Part shown: one piece after another, positions 25,749 to 35,131 of the stretch
How positions within the stretch are numbered: the stretch's first letter is position 1
How the letters are laid out: each line of letters starts with the position of its first letter
NCBI RefSeq assembly: GCF_902702915.1
Contig: NZ_LR738849.1
Coordinates: forward strand, 2,301,001 to 2,365,000
DNA from: Desulfovibrio sp. 86
Lineage (GTDB): Bacteria; Desulfobacterota; Desulfovibrionia; Desulfovibrionales; Desulfovibrionaceae
Reading direction: 5' to 3'
DNA: 64,000 nucleotides
Notes under the pieces: model-generated
The model's input: the letters and a program-made list of their open reading frames with translations, nothing else
Databases searched by the model: none
Told to the model about the DNA's origin: nothing
Position numbers and translations under genes: made by a program

Positions 25749-26236
25749 TAGTCCATGTCCAGTGCGTTGAATTCGCCGCTTTTGCCGCCGCGCTTGTGCA
25801 GCAGGCGCACCCGGCTGATGACTATGTCGCGCTGCACGGCCTTGCACATGTCATAAATGACGGCGGCAGCGGTTTGCGCGGCCACGATGGCTTCCATCTC
25901 TACGCCGGTGTTGCCGACGGTACGGGTTTCGGCCTCAATGCGGATGCGCGGGGGCATCTGGCTCACCTCAAAGCGTATGTCGGCAAAGCTGAGGTTGAGC
26001 GGGTGACACAGGGGGATAAGCTCCCCGACCCGCTTGGAGGCCATGATGCCGCCGATCTTGGCGCAGGTCAGCACATCGCCCTTGGGCAAGGCCACCTTGA
26101 GCAGCAGTTCGAGGGTGGCCGGGCTCAGCTCCACAACAGCCTCGGCAATGGCGACGCGTTCGGTGGCGGCCTTGTGCCCCACATCCACCATGGTCACGTT
26201 GCCCTGTCCGTCCAGATGCGAAAAGTTGGTATCCAT
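25748..26236 (-). CDS. moaC: Cyclic pyranopterin monophosphate synthase
   Basis: Second step of molybdenum cofactor synthesis in the cytoplasm. The 162-residue protein has MVDVGHKAATERVA, KVALPKGDVLTCAKIGGIMA, the active-site LIPLCHPLNL, GNTGVEMEAIVAAQTAAAVIYDMCKAVQRD and the C-terminal LLHKRGGKSG. It belongs with formate dehydrogenase and other molybdo/tungsto-enzymes common in sulfate reducers. It overlaps lgt by one base. Confidence 0.96.
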   Translation of the reverse strand: MDTNFSHLDGQGNVTMVDVGHKAATERVAIAEAVVELSPATLELLLKVALPKGDVLTCAKIGGIMASKRVGELIPLCHPLNLSFADIRFEVSQMPPRIRIEAETRTVGNTGVEMEAIVAAQTAAAVIYDMCKAVQRDIVISRVRLLHKRGGKSGEFNALDMD

Positions 26237-26336
26237 AGCAATCCTCGAAAGTTCTGGAGTTATTCCGGCATGGGCCGTCCGGCAGCGCGCGCCGGGGCGT
26301 TATGGCGCGGCAGCAGGCCGCCCGCCGGACAAAATG

Positions 26337-27521
26337 TTAGCGCAGCCCCATGATCCAGTCACGGAACGGGGGCGGAGAAGGCAGCCTCGGCTTTTGCCAG
26401 AGCGAGTCCTTGCCGCTGTCAGAAAAACGCAGGCGCTCGCGCACAAGCCGCACGCCGCCGGGATTCTGACCGGCCTCCACTAGAGCCGCAGATTGGCCCG
26501 GATTGGCGAGTTCCAGCTCCACCATATATTTAAACGGAACGTCGGCATTGGGACGGTGGGCTATGATGGCGCGCACGAAGGCGAGATCGCTGCCAAAGCG
26601 CAGGTCGTTAAACAGTGCGTAGGTGGGGCGCGTTTGGGCGGCCGGGCCGTCCCCTGCCGTCGCCGCAAGGTTTTCCGCAGGTGTGAAGTCGTCTGCCAGC
26701 GGGCTTATGACCGGCAGCAGGGTGAAGTCGAAAAAGGCGTCAGCCGCGACGGACTGCCGGGCCAGTTCCGCCAGAAGTTCCGGCGGCGCGGCCCTGCGGG
26801 ACGACGGGGCGGTGCGGGGCTGGCCCAGGGCGTTGAGGCCCTGACTGTGGACCATCCGGCCGTCGGGCCCGTCCGTTTCGTACAGGGCGCGCCAGAACAG
26901 GGGGCCAAAGGCGTCGGGCAGCAGTACAACCTGCCGCACCGCCTGCCCGGAATTTTGGGCTTCGGCGGCCAGGCGGTCTTGGGTCTGGGCCGTGTGCCAG
27001 GCATTGAGAGAAATGCACAGCGCCGGATAGACAAAAACCCAGGCCAGGGCCAGGCGCATGAGGCCGCGTTTGGCCCGCCAGCGCAAAACGGCCCAGAGCA
27101 GGGGCAGGGTCAGGAAAAGATCAATGATATACACGGCGTTAAGCCGCACCCTTTCGTGGGAAAAGGGCAGATATATCATGGTGCCGTAGGTGGTGATGAC
27201 ATCCAGCCAGATGTGCAGCAGCACCATGCCGATCATGAACAGCCAGACCTTGGGGAAGCTCCAGTGCCCTGGCGTGGCGGATTTCCACAGGGGGCGCGCC
27301 AGCAGCGTCAGCAACAGGCCCAGCAGCGGGGCCGCCGCCAGGGAATGGGTGATGCCCCGGTGCAGGAGCAGAAATTCAAGGGGGGGGTGGCAAAGGGCTA
27401 CGTCAATATCGGGGGCGGCCGAAGCGATGGCGGCCAGCGGCACGGCCCACCGTGTGGCGGGTCGGCTCGGCATGGACAGCATGGCTACAGCGCCGCTGGC
27501 GGCATGTGTAATGGGATCCAT
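26337..27521 (-). CDS. YdjM/DUF457-type membrane metal-dependent hydrolase
   Basis: A 394-residue membrane protein. The N-terminus MDPITHAASGAVAM and HRGITHSLAAAPLLGLLLTLL carry the paired His motifs of the DUF457 family; further membrane segments follow to about residue 165. The C-terminal 230 residues are soluble, beta-rich and probably periplasmic. The substrate is unknown. It starts 10 bases after a lipoprotein gene and may be co-expressed with it. Confidence 0.85.
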   Translation of the reverse strand: MDPITHAASGAVAMLSMPSRPATRWAVPLAAIASAAPDIDVALCHPPLEFLLLHRGITHSLAAAPLLGLLLTLLARPLWKSATPGHWSFPKVWLFMIGMVLLHIWLDVITTYGTMIYLPFSHERVRLNAVYIIDLFLTLPLLWAVLRWRAKRGLMRLALAWVFVYPALCISLNAWHTAQTQDRLAAEAQNSGQAVRQVVLLPDAFGPLFWRALYETDGPDGRMVHSQGLNALGQPRTAPSSRRAAPPELLAELARQSVAADAFFDFTLLPVISPLADDFTPAENLAATAGDGPAAQTRPTYALFNDLRFGSDLAFVRAIIAHRPNADVPFKYMVELELANPGQSAALVEAGQNPGGVRLVRERLRFSDSGKDSLWQKPRLPSPPPFRDWIMGLR

Positions 27522-27530
27522 AGACGGCTG

Positions 27531-27881
27531 CTACTGCTTGAAAGGACTGCGTTGTTTGGGCACGGCCCTGTAGGCCGGGTCTTCAGGGCTGGCGTCCTTG
27601 TCCAGACCGTGAATCGCGTTGAACTGCCGCAAACGCCACTGTTGCGTGTTGGCCATGATGTCGGGCCTGTTTTGCAGGTAGAGCAACTGTTGCGTCCTGT
27701 TGCTGCCCGTAATGGGGTAGCGCATCTGGTCTTCGGCGTTTACGCCCAGGGGGGGCGCTTCACCCGCAACAGATGTGCCCTCGCCGACGTCCTTGGGGCC
27801 GCACGCCGCCAGCAGGCCTGCAAGAGCAAGACTGCACAGCAGAACGCAAAGCTTCAAACGGGGGCCGGACGCGTTACTCAT
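27531..27881 (-). CDS. Small lipoprotein
   Basis: A 116-residue exported lipoprotein: signal MSNASGPRLKLCVLLCSLAL, then lipobox LLAAC with Cys27. The mature part is 90 residues, hydrophilic (NRTQQLLYLQNRPDIMANTQ) and not recognised. I chose the ATG at 27881 because it opens directly into the signal peptide; the 163 codons upstream belong to no domain. The gene precedes the DUF457 gene by 9 bases. Confidence 0.8.
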   Translation of the reverse strand: MSNASGPRLKLCVLLCSLALAGLLAACGPKDVGEGTSVAGEAPPLGVNAEDQMRYPITGSNRTQQLLYLQNRPDIMANTQQWRLRQFNAIHGLDKDASPEDPAYRAVPKQRSPFKQ

Positions 27882-28035
27882 GTCTCCACTATAATCCCGT
27901 GCCGGGCATACGGCAAGGGGAGGTTTTTCCGGCCGGGCTGTATGCTTGTGCTTGCCATGCGTCGGATGTGCGACTATGCTACCGCCTTGATTGCGCAACT
28001 GCGCGGCCAGCCGCGCACTACGAACTGGAGCAGCC

Positions 28036-28683
28036 ATGCGTACCGCCCATTGCGGCATTACCCCTGAAGGATGGCCCTGCATCGGGCTTACGGGCTTTTC
28101 GGCTCTTGTGTTCGCCGCCCTGGGCTGGTGGCCTCTGGCCCTGATTTTTCTGGCCCTGTGCTGGTTCAGCATGCATTTTTTCCGCGATCCCGAGCGTGTG
28201 ACCCCGCAGGGGCCGGGTCTGGCCATAAGCCCCGCTGACGGCAAGATTATTCGCATCGAGGAAAAACCCGATCCCTTCAGCGGTGAAAAGCGCCTGTGCA
28301 TCAGCATCTTTATGAATGTGTTCAGCGTGCACGTGAACCGCTCGCCGGTGTCGTGCACGGTGGAAGACATACGCTATTTCCCCGGCGCGTTCGTCAACGC
28401 GGCCTTTGACAAGGCCGCCACGGACAACGAACGCTGCGCCTACAGCCTGCGCGACGACAGCGGAAAGCACTGGACCATGGTTCAGATTGCCGGGCTTGTG
28501 GCCCGCCGCATAGTCTGCCGCACGGATATCGGCGACGTTCTTGAACGCGGGCAGCGCTATGGCATGATACGTTTTGGTTCTCGAGTTGACCTTTACATGC
28601 CTGAAGGGTATGTTGCTGCTGCGCAGTTGGGCCAGCAGGTCTTTGCCGGGCAGTGCATTGTCGCCCGCGCGGGCCAGGAATAG
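28036..28683 (+). CDS. psd: Phosphatidylserine decarboxylase proenzyme
   Basis: Makes phosphatidylethanolamine at the inner membrane. The 215-residue short (archaeal-type) form has a membrane hairpin near residues 15-45, [30 protein letters not shown] and the self-cleavage site in [12 protein letters not shown], where the Ser becomes the pyruvoyl group. GGAG before the ATG at 28036 sets the start. It lies immediately upstream of pssA, whose product is its substrate. Confidence 0.95.
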   Translation: MRTAHCGITPEGWPCIGLTGFSALVFAALGWWPLALIFLALCWFSMHFFRDPERVTPQGPGLAISPADGKIIRIEEKPDPFSGEKRLCISIFMNVFSVHVNRSPVSCTVEDIRYFPGAFVNAAFDKAATDNERCAYSLRDDSGKHWTMVQIAGLVARRIVCRTDIGDVLERGQRYGMIRFGSRVDLYMPEGYVAAAQLGQQVFAGQCIVARAGQE

Positions 28684-28734
28684 GTTTTTACGCTCCGCTG
28701 CCGAAAAGGTTGAGCGCTTGTAATATGGTGAAGA

Positions 28735-29496
28735 ATGACCACAGAAAGTAAAAAGCCACGCAAGGGAGTATACCTCCTGCCGAACATGATCACTACGTTG
28801 AGCATGTTTCTTGGCTTTTTGTCTATGGTATGGGCAGGGCAGGGGCGTTTTGAGTCCGCCTGCATGGCCATCCTGCTTTCTGCGGTTATGGACGGCCTGG
28901 ACGGAAAGGTGGCCCGTCTCACCAACACGGCCAGCGAGTTTGGCGTTCAGTACGACTCCCTCGCCGATCTTGTGGCCTTTGGGCTTGCCCCGGCCATGCT
29001 GCTCTGGCAGTGGGAACTGCACGACTTCAACCGCATGGGCATTGCGGCGGCCTTTATCTACGCCGCCTGCGGGGCCTTGAGGCTGGCGCGTTTCAATGTC
29101 AGCACCGCCGCCACAGGCAAGCGCTTCTTTATTGGCCTTCCCATTCCGGCGGGCGGCTGCACCATTGTGACCTTTGTGTTTTTTGCCAGCATGTTTCCCG
29201 AGGGGTTCCAGCCCATCAAGCCCTACCTGGCCCTTTTGCTGGCCGTGGGCGTGGGCGTGTTGATGGTGAGCCGCGTGCGGTATTTCTCCTTCAAGGAGTA
29301 TGACTTCCTTCGCGCGCATCCCATACGCACCATGCTGGTGTTCTTGCTTATCTTGTCCTCCGTCGTGTCCTTTCCGCGCGTCATGGGCTTCGTGCTCTGT
29401 GCCGTGTACATCGCCGGTGGCATCCTTTACACCTTTGTCATCCTTCCCCGCCGCGACCGTCAGCTACTACGCGCCCTATCGCCTCAGAGCGATTAA
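28735..29496 (+). CDS. pssA: CDP-diacylglycerol--serine O-phosphatidyltransferase
   Basis: An integral membrane enzyme of 253 residues that makes phosphatidylserine. The CDP-alcohol transferase motif is complete: DGLDGKVARLTNTASEFG followed by VQYDSLAD near residues 53-78. Several more membrane segments follow. It is paired with psd 51 bases upstream, so the two enzymes of phosphatidylethanolamine synthesis are co-transcribed. Confidence 0.95.
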   Translation: MTTESKKPRKGVYLLPNMITTLSMFLGFLSMVWAGQGRFESACMAILLSAVMDGLDGKVARLTNTASEFGVQYDSLADLVAFGLAPAMLLWQWELHDFNRMGIAAAFIYAACGALRLARFNVSTAATGKRFFIGLPIPAGGCTIVTFVFFASMFPEGFQPIKPYLALLLAVGVGVLMVSRVRYFSFKEYDFLRAHPIRTMLVFLLILSSVVSFPRVMGFVLCAVYIAGGILYTFVILPRRDRQLLRALSPQSD

Positions 29497-29616
29497 GGTT
29501 GCGTAACGGTTCGCCGCCCATTGGGCGGAATGACGCTCCCCTGACCGCCGCCCTCAACGGTGGCCGTTATGCAAGAATATATCATATATCACTTGCCATA
29601 TTCAGAGGAGACTGTC

Positions 29617-31164
29617 ATGAACAACCGCGTCTATTTTTTCGATACCACCTTGCGTGACGGCGAACAGTCGCCCGGCGCAACCATGAACTTGCAGGAAAAA
29701 CTGCGTCTGGCCCATCAGCTTGAGGTGCTTGGCGTGGATATTATGGAAGCGGGCTTTCCCGCCTCCAGCCCTGGCGACTTTGAATCCGTACAGCGTATCG
29801 CGGCCCAGGCCGGCGACATCCAGGTGGCCGGGCTTGCCCGCTGCGTGGCTGGCGATATCGACCGCTGCTGGGACGCCATCAAGATCGCCAAAAATCCGCG
29901 CATCCACATCTTCCTGTCCACTTCCCCCTTGCATATGCAGCACAAGCTGCGCAAAGACCCCGCCGAAGTGCTGAAAATGGCCGTGGACGGCGTCAAGCGC
30001 TGCGCGCAGCACACCAGCAATGTGGAATTTTCCTGCGAAGACTTTTCGCGTTCCGAGCCGGAATTTGTCTGCCGCGTTGTGGAGGCCGTCATCAATGCCG
30101 GAGCCACCACGGTCAATCTTCCCGACACCGTGGGCTACGCGCAGCCAGCCGAGTACGCGGCCCTTATTGATCATGTGATCCGCAACACGCCCAACAGCGA
30201 CAAGGCCGTCTTCAGCGTGCACTGCCACAATGACCTGGGCCTTGGCGTGGCCAACACCCTGGCTGCGCTCAAGGTTGGCGTGCGTCAGGCCGAGGTGACC
30301 CTCAACGGCATTGGCGAGCGCGCCGGCAACACCTCCCTTGAAGAGGTGGTCATGAACCTGAGCGTGCGCCACGACTTCTTTGGCCTTGATCACAATATTG
30401 TCACCGAGCAGCTCTATCCCTCGTGCCGCCTGCTTTCTATGACCATCGGCCAGCCCATCCCCACCAACAAGGCCATTGTCGGGGCCAACGCCTTTGCGCA
30501 CGAATCGGGCATCCATCAGGACGGCATGCTCAAGAACCGCGAAACCTATGAAATCATGACGCCGCAGTCCGTGGGCCGTACCGAGAGCAATCTTGTCATC
30601 GGCAAGCATTCGGGCCGCAATGCCGTGCGCAACAAGTTCGAGAATATGGGCTATACGCTGGACGACGAGCAGCTCAATCTTGTGTTTGAAGCCGTGAAGC
30701 AGTTGGCCGACCGCAAGAAAACCCTGCACGACGACGACCTCATGGCCCTTGTGCAGGAAGAAGTGTACCGCATGCCCGACCGCTTCCGTTTGCGTCATGT
30801 GAGCGTGCAGAGTTCCGACGCGGGCGGCGTGCCGCCCACGGCTGCCGTTATTATGGATGTTGACGGCATCGAGAGCAGCAGCGCGGGCTTTGGCGTGGGG
30901 CCGGTGGATGCGCTTTTCAACGTCATTGCCGATATGGTGGGCCGCGAACCCGAGCTTGAGCAGTATGCCATCAACGCCGTTACCGGCGGTACGGACGCTC
31001 TGGGTGAAGTGACCGTGCGCCTGCGCGAAGGCGAATTCAGCGCCGTGGGACGCGGTACGCACCCCGACATCTTTGTGGCCAGCGCCAGGGCCTATGTCAA
31101 TGCGTTGAACCATCTTTTCAAAAAGGAAGAGGAAGGGCCGCGCCTGCATTGCCAGCATGGCTAG
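29617..31164 (+). CDS. leuA: 2-isopropylmalate synthase
   Basis: First committed enzyme of leucine synthesis (acetyl-CoA plus 2-oxoisovalerate). The 515 residues contain the TIM barrel with FFDTTLRDGEQSPGATM, HCHNDLGLGVANTLA, NGIGERAGNTSLEEVV and HESGIHQDGMLKN, followed by the C-terminal leucine-sensing domain from about residue 385. AGAGGAG before the ATG at 29617 sets the start; 19 codons upstream are excluded. It opens the leu cluster. Confidence 0.97.
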   Translation: MNNRVYFFDTTLRDGEQSPGATMNLQEKLRLAHQLEVLGVDIMEAGFPASSPGDFESVQRIAAQAGDIQVAGLARCVAGDIDRCWDAIKIAKNPRIHIFLSTSPLHMQHKLRKDPAEVLKMAVDGVKRCAQHTSNVEFSCEDFSRSEPEFVCRVVEAVINAGATTVNLPDTVGYAQPAEYAALIDHVIRNTPNSDKAVFSVHCHNDLGLGVANTLAALKVGVRQAEVTLNGIGERAGNTSLEEVVMNLSVRHDFFGLDHNIVTEQLYPSCRLLSMTIGQPIPTNKAIVGANAFAHESGIHQDGMLKNRETYEIMTPQSVGRTESNLVIGKHSGRNAVRNKFENMGYTLDDEQLNLVFEAVKQLADRKKTLHDDDLMALVQEEVYRMPDRFRLRHVSVQSSDAGGVPPTAAVIMDVDGIESSSAGFGVGPVDALFNVIADMVGREPELEQYAINAVTGGTDALGEVTVRLREGEFSAVGRGTHPDIFVASARAYVNALNHLFKKEEEGPRLHCQHG

Positions 31165-31280
31165 CAGCGGCGATTCTCCTGGCTTTTTCCGGGCTGGCGG
31201 CCTTCATGATCGCGTCATTGCGACCGCAGTCACAATGACACGATCATGAAGCCCCGTCCGGCAAAGGGCGCAACCCGCAC

Positions 31281-31407
31281 TAGAGCAGTTTACGAATGAA
31301 ATGAGTTAAATGCTCTGCAAGGATTTTTCTGAAAATCCTTGCCACGAAATGCGAGTAGGCGGGCTTTTGCCTGCCGTACGCGAGCATTTCAAGTGTTAAA
31401 TGCTCTA
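31281..31407. repeat. TA-flanked palindromic element, family A, long form
   Basis: This element starts TAGAGCAGTTTACGAATG and ends AAGTGTTAAATGCTCTA, with the same internal hairpins as 2604, in opposite orientation. It sits between leuA and leuC without disturbing either. Confidence 0.9.
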
Positions 31408-31502
31408 ACGGAAGGCTGAAAGGGCAGACGCCAGCGCCTTTTTCATGCCGTTTTTATAAACATGTATCGATGGAACCGCTTCAGGATAGAAAGGAGTTCA
31501 AC

Positions 31503-32765
31503 ATGGCTCAAACGCTTGCGCAAAAAATTTTGCAAGCCCATACGGACGAAGCTGTGGAGCAGGACGGGCAGATTGTTCAATGCCGCGTATCCATGGTGCT
31601 TGCCAATGACATTACCGGCCCGCTCGCCATCGAGTCTTTTCGCGGCATGGGTGCGAAAAAGGTTTTTGACCGCAATAAGATTGCTCTTGTCATGGACCAC
31701 TTTACCCCGCAAAAAGATATAGATTCGGCCAATCAGGTGCTGATCAGCCGCAAATTTGCCGAGGAGCAGGGCATCGTCCACTACTATGAGGGCGGCGACT
31801 GCGGCGTGGAACACACCCTGTTGCCCGAACAGGGGCTCGTGGGCCCCGGCGATCTGGTCATAGGGGCCGACAGCCATACCTGCACCTACGGCGGCATCGG
31901 GGCCTTTGCCACAGGCATGGGCTCCACCGACATTGCGGCGGCCATGGCTCTTGGCGAGACCTGGCTCAAGGTTCCGCCCACCATCCGCGTGAATATCCGG
32001 GGCCACATGCCCAAGTGGCTGCGCGGCAAAGACCTCATGCTCATGCTCATCGGCGTCATTGGCGTTGACGGCGCGCTGTACAAGGCCCTGGAATTCGGCG
32101 GCTCCGTGGTGGAAGATCTCTCCGTCGAAGGACGCCTGAGCATGGCCAACATGGCCATCGAGGCGGGCGGCAAGGTGGGCCTTTTTGCCGTGGACGCCAA
32201 AACCCGCGCGTACTGCGCCGAGCACAAGCGCCCCGGCGTGATGGACAATATGGCCGCCGACCACGGCGCGCACTATGATCGCGTGGTGGAGCTGGACGTC
32301 ACCGGCAAGGAGCCTGTGGTGGCCTGCCCGCACCTGCCCTCCAACGTGAAGCCTGTTTCTGAAGTGCGCAACACAGCCGTGCAGCAGGTCATCATCGGTT
32401 CCTGCACCAATGGACGCATCAGCGACATGCGCGACGCCGCCGAAATTCTGCGCGGCCGCAAGGTGGACAAGAGCGTGCGCTGCATAGTGCTGCCCTCCAC
32501 GCCCACAGTGTGGAAGCAGTGCCTCAAGGAAGGCCTCATCGAGACCTTTATGGACGCGGGCTGCATCGTGGGCCCCTGCACCTGCGGCCCCTGCCTTGGC
32601 GGCCACATGGGCATCCTTGGCGACGGCGAACGCGCGGTGTCCACTACCAACCGCAACTTCAAGGGCCGCATGGGCAGCCTGAACTCGGAAGTCTATCTGG
32701 CCAGCCCCCTGGTGGCCGCAGCCACGGCCGTGACCGGCTTTGTGGCAGGGCCGGATCAGTTGTAG
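31503..32765 (+). CDS. leuC: 3-isopropylmalate dehydratase large subunit
   Basis: Aconitase-family [4Fe-4S] enzyme subunit that isomerises isopropylmalate. The 420-residue form (shorter than the 465-residue enterobacterial type) starts MAQTLAQKILQAH; GADSHTCTYGGIGAFATGMGS, the cluster ligand Cys in IGSCTNGRISDMR, and GCIVGPCTCGPCLGGHMG with the other two ligands are present. AAGGAG precedes the ATG. leuD follows. Confidence 0.97.
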   Translation: MAQTLAQKILQAHTDEAVEQDGQIVQCRVSMVLANDITGPLAIESFRGMGAKKVFDRNKIALVMDHFTPQKDIDSANQVLISRKFAEEQGIVHYYEGGDCGVEHTLLPEQGLVGPGDLVIGADSHTCTYGGIGAFATGMGSTDIAAAMALGETWLKVPPTIRVNIRGHMPKWLRGKDLMLMLIGVIGVDGALYKALEFGGSVVEDLSVEGRLSMANMAIEAGGKVGLFAVDAKTRAYCAEHKRPGVMDNMAADHGAHYDRVVELDVTGKEPVVACPHLPSNVKPVSEVRNTAVQQVIIGSCTNGRISDMRDAAEILRGRKVDKSVRCIVLPSTPTVWKQCLKEGLIETFMDAGCIVGPCTCGPCLGGHMGILGDGERAVSTTNRNFKGRMGSLNSEVYLASPLVAAATAVTGFVAGPDQL

Positions 32766-32903
32766 GCAGCGGCTTTGGCCGCGCCGTGCGGGGCGACGCC
32801 GTCAGGCTGCAGCCTGCGCCGGGCCCGCTTGCCGCGAGGCCAGACCCGCAAGAAACAGAAAAACTCTTCTACGTCACGTTTTTTGACAGGAAGGATCAGG
32901 AAT

Positions 32904-33395
32904 ATGAACTACAAAGGCAAGGCCCACAAAGTGGGCGAGCATATTGATACGGACGCCATCATCCCCGCGCGTCTTCTTGTGACCACGGATCGCCAGAAGC
33001 TTGGCGAAAACTGCATGTCCGGCCTTGAGCCCGACTGGGCCAAGCGAGTCAGCCCCGGCGACATCATGGTGGCCGGACGCAACTTCGGTTGTGGTTCCTC
33101 GCGCGAGCACGCGCCCATCGCCATTCTGGGCGCGGGCATGCCGGTGGTCATCGGGCACAGCTTTGCCCGCATCTTCTACCGCAACTCCTTCAATATGGGC
33201 CTGCTGCTCATGGAAGTGGGCGATGAAGTGGACAAGATCAACGACGGCGACGAACTGGAAATTGACGCTGCCACAGGGATTATCCGCGATCTCACCAATG
33301 GCGCTGAAATTACGTGTCCACCGCTGCCTGCCTCCATGTCCAGAATTCTGGACAAGGGCGGGCTTGTGAACTACGTGAAGGAAAGGATCGCCTGA
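32904..33395 (+). CDS. leuD: 3-isopropylmalate dehydratase small subunit
   Basis: Swivelling domain of the isomerase, 163 residues. [13 protein letters not shown], then the substrate-loop [17 protein letters not shown] and [12 protein letters not shown] match the archaeal-type small subunit that pairs with the short LeuC. AGGA before the ATG at 32904 sets the start; the upstream 43 codons are intergenic. Confidence 0.97.
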   Translation: MNYKGKAHKVGEHIDTDAIIPARLLVTTDRQKLGENCMSGLEPDWAKRVSPGDIMVAGRNFGCGSSREHAPIAILGAGMPVVIGHSFARIFYRNSFNMGLLLMEVGDEVDKINDGDELEIDAATGIIRDLTNGAEITCPPLPASMSRILDKGGLVNYVKERIA

Positions 33396-33577
33396 TCCCC
33401 GCCTTCTTTTTCCGCGCCTTATACAGCTCCGGCGGCAGGCATAAGGCCGACGCGCTGCACAATGACGCTATCGGGACCCCTGCCCAGGAAGGGTTCGGGC
33501 AGGGGTTCCGCCACGAAAAAGCCGCCGCAGAAAAGGCTGAAGTGCTACGGCCTGCAACATTGCCACAAGGATATTGC

Positions 33578-34651
33578 ATGAAAAAGACCATCTGCCTGTT
33601 GCCGGGTGACGGCATCGGCCCGGAGATTATCGCTCAGGGCGTCAAGGTTCTGGAAGCCACGGCCCAAAAATTCGACCATGAGTTTGTCTTTGATACCGCC
33701 CTCATTGGCGGCGCGGCCATTGACGGCGCGGGCGATCCCCTGCCCGAAGCCACGGTGCAGAAGTGCCGTGCCGCTGATGCCGTGTACCTTGGCGCGGTGG
33801 GCGGCCCCAAGTGGGACAACCTGACGCCGGAACTGCGGCCGGAAAAAGGCCTCCTGCGCATCCGCAAGGAACTGGGGCTGTTCGCCAACCTGCGCCCGGC
33901 CATGCTGCTGCCCGAACTGGCCGGAGCCTGCCTGCTGCGGGCCGATATCGCCGCCAGGGGGCTTGATCTCATGGTGGTGCGCGAGCTCACGGGCGACGTC
34001 TACTTTGGCGAACCGCGCGGCATCGAAAGCCGCGACGGCCTGCGCACCGGCTACAACACCATGGTCTACAACGAAGAAGAGATCCGCCGCATCGCCTGGG
34101 TGGCTTTTGAAACGGCCCGCAAACGCCGCAACAAGGTCTGCTCGGTGGAAAAGAGCAATGTGCTGGAATGCTCCCGTTTGTGGAAGGAAGTGGTCATCGA
34201 GATGCACCGCGAATACGCCGACGTGGAATTGAGCCATATGTATGTGGACAATGCCGCCATGCAGCTGGTGCGCGACCCCTCGCAGTTTGACGTGATCCTC
34301 ACCGGCAATATTTTTGGTGACATCCTTTCTGACGAAGCGTCGGTCATTACCGGCTCTCTGGGCATGCTGCCCTCGGCCTCCACCGGAGCCGACGGGCCGG
34401 GCCTGTTTGAGCCCATACACGGCTCCGCGCCCGATATCGCGGGCCAGGATGTGGCCAATCCGCTGGCCACCATCCTCTCCGCCGCCATGATGCTGCGTCT
34501 GGGCCTCGATATGCCCGAAGAGGCCGACCACATTGAAAAGGCCGTGCGCAAGGCGCTGGCCGACGGTTTCCGCACCGCCGACATTATGGAGCCGGGCAAG
34601 GAACTGCTGGGCTGCAAAAGCATGGGCGACAAGGTGGTGGAACGGCTGTAG
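33578..34651 (+). CDS. leuB: 3-isopropylmalate dehydrogenase
   Basis: NAD-dependent oxidative decarboxylase of leucine synthesis. The 357 residues begin [18 protein letters not shown] and contain [15 protein letters not shown], the metal-binding [18 protein letters not shown] and [25 protein letters not shown] lies before the ATG at 33578; the preceding 88 codons are not part of it. It ends the leu cluster, followed by a strong terminator. Confidence 0.97.
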   Translation: MKKTICLLPGDGIGPEIIAQGVKVLEATAQKFDHEFVFDTALIGGAAIDGAGDPLPEATVQKCRAADAVYLGAVGGPKWDNLTPELRPEKGLLRIRKELGLFANLRPAMLLPELAGACLLRADIAARGLDLMVVRELTGDVYFGEPRGIESRDGLRTGYNTMVYNEEEIRRIAWVAFETARKRRNKVCSVEKSNVLECSRLWKEVVIEMHREYADVELSHMYVDNAAMQLVRDPSQFDVILTGNIFGDILSDEASVITGSLGMLPSASTGADGPGLFEPIHGSAPDIAGQDVANPLATILSAAMMLRLGLDMPEEADHIEKAVRKALADGFRTADIMEPGKELLGCKSMGDKVVERL

Positions 34652-34726
34652 CCGCCCGCCCGGCCCTGTGGCGACTGCGCGGGGCGATTTATTTGGCGGG
34701 TAGTGCCATTTTATTTTTGAATGCTT

Positions 34727-34788
34727 TGTGGGGAAGGGACCCTTTTGCAAAAGGGTCGCCTCCCCCACGCCCCCACCCCCTAAAACTC
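34727..34788. repeat. G-rich hairpin repeat (family G)
   Basis: GTGGGGAAGGGACCCTTTTG then CAAAAGGGTCGCCTCCCCCA, followed by a C-rich tail. It shares the GACCCTTTTGCAAAAGGGTC core with 42229, 56771 and 61468. Terminator-like. Confidence 0.8.
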
Positions 34789-34792
34789 TTCA

Positions 34793-34826
34793 ATCAGAAA
34801 GACCCGCAGTATGCGGGTCTTTCTGA
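34793..34826 (+). terminator. Terminator of the leu cluster
   Basis: Stem ATCAGAAAGACCCGC/GCGGGTCTTTCTGAT, 15 bp with a 4-base loop, then TTGTTG. The A/T-rich base of the stem lets it work in both directions. Confidence 0.8.
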
Positions 34827-34941
34827 TTTGTTGTGCTGCGGGCAATGGTAAGAAGGACGACCTGACTGTGGTCACGGTGGGCATCTGCCCGCCATGTTGC
34901 GTGTCTATCATGGCAACCTTTTAGTGGCCGTAAGCGCGTTC

Positions 34942-35068
34942 TAGAGCAGATAACGAATGAAATGAGTTAACTGTTCTGCAAGGATTTTCTTGAAAATCCT
35001 TGCCACGAAATGCGAGAAGGCAGGCTTTTGCCTGCCGTAATCGAGCATTTCAAGTGTTAAATGCTCTA
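34942..35068. repeat. TA-flanked palindromic element, family A, long form
   Basis: Near-perfect copy (TAGAGCAGATAACGAATG ... AAGTGTTAAATGCTCTA) of 2604 in the opposite direction. It lies 64 bases beyond the diguanylate cyclase stop. Confidence 0.9.
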
Positions 35069-35131
35069 GTCCGTTGCGTGGCAGGTCTGCCGGGCGAGGC
35101 TTGTCTGCGTTCAGGGAACCATGCGGCGGTA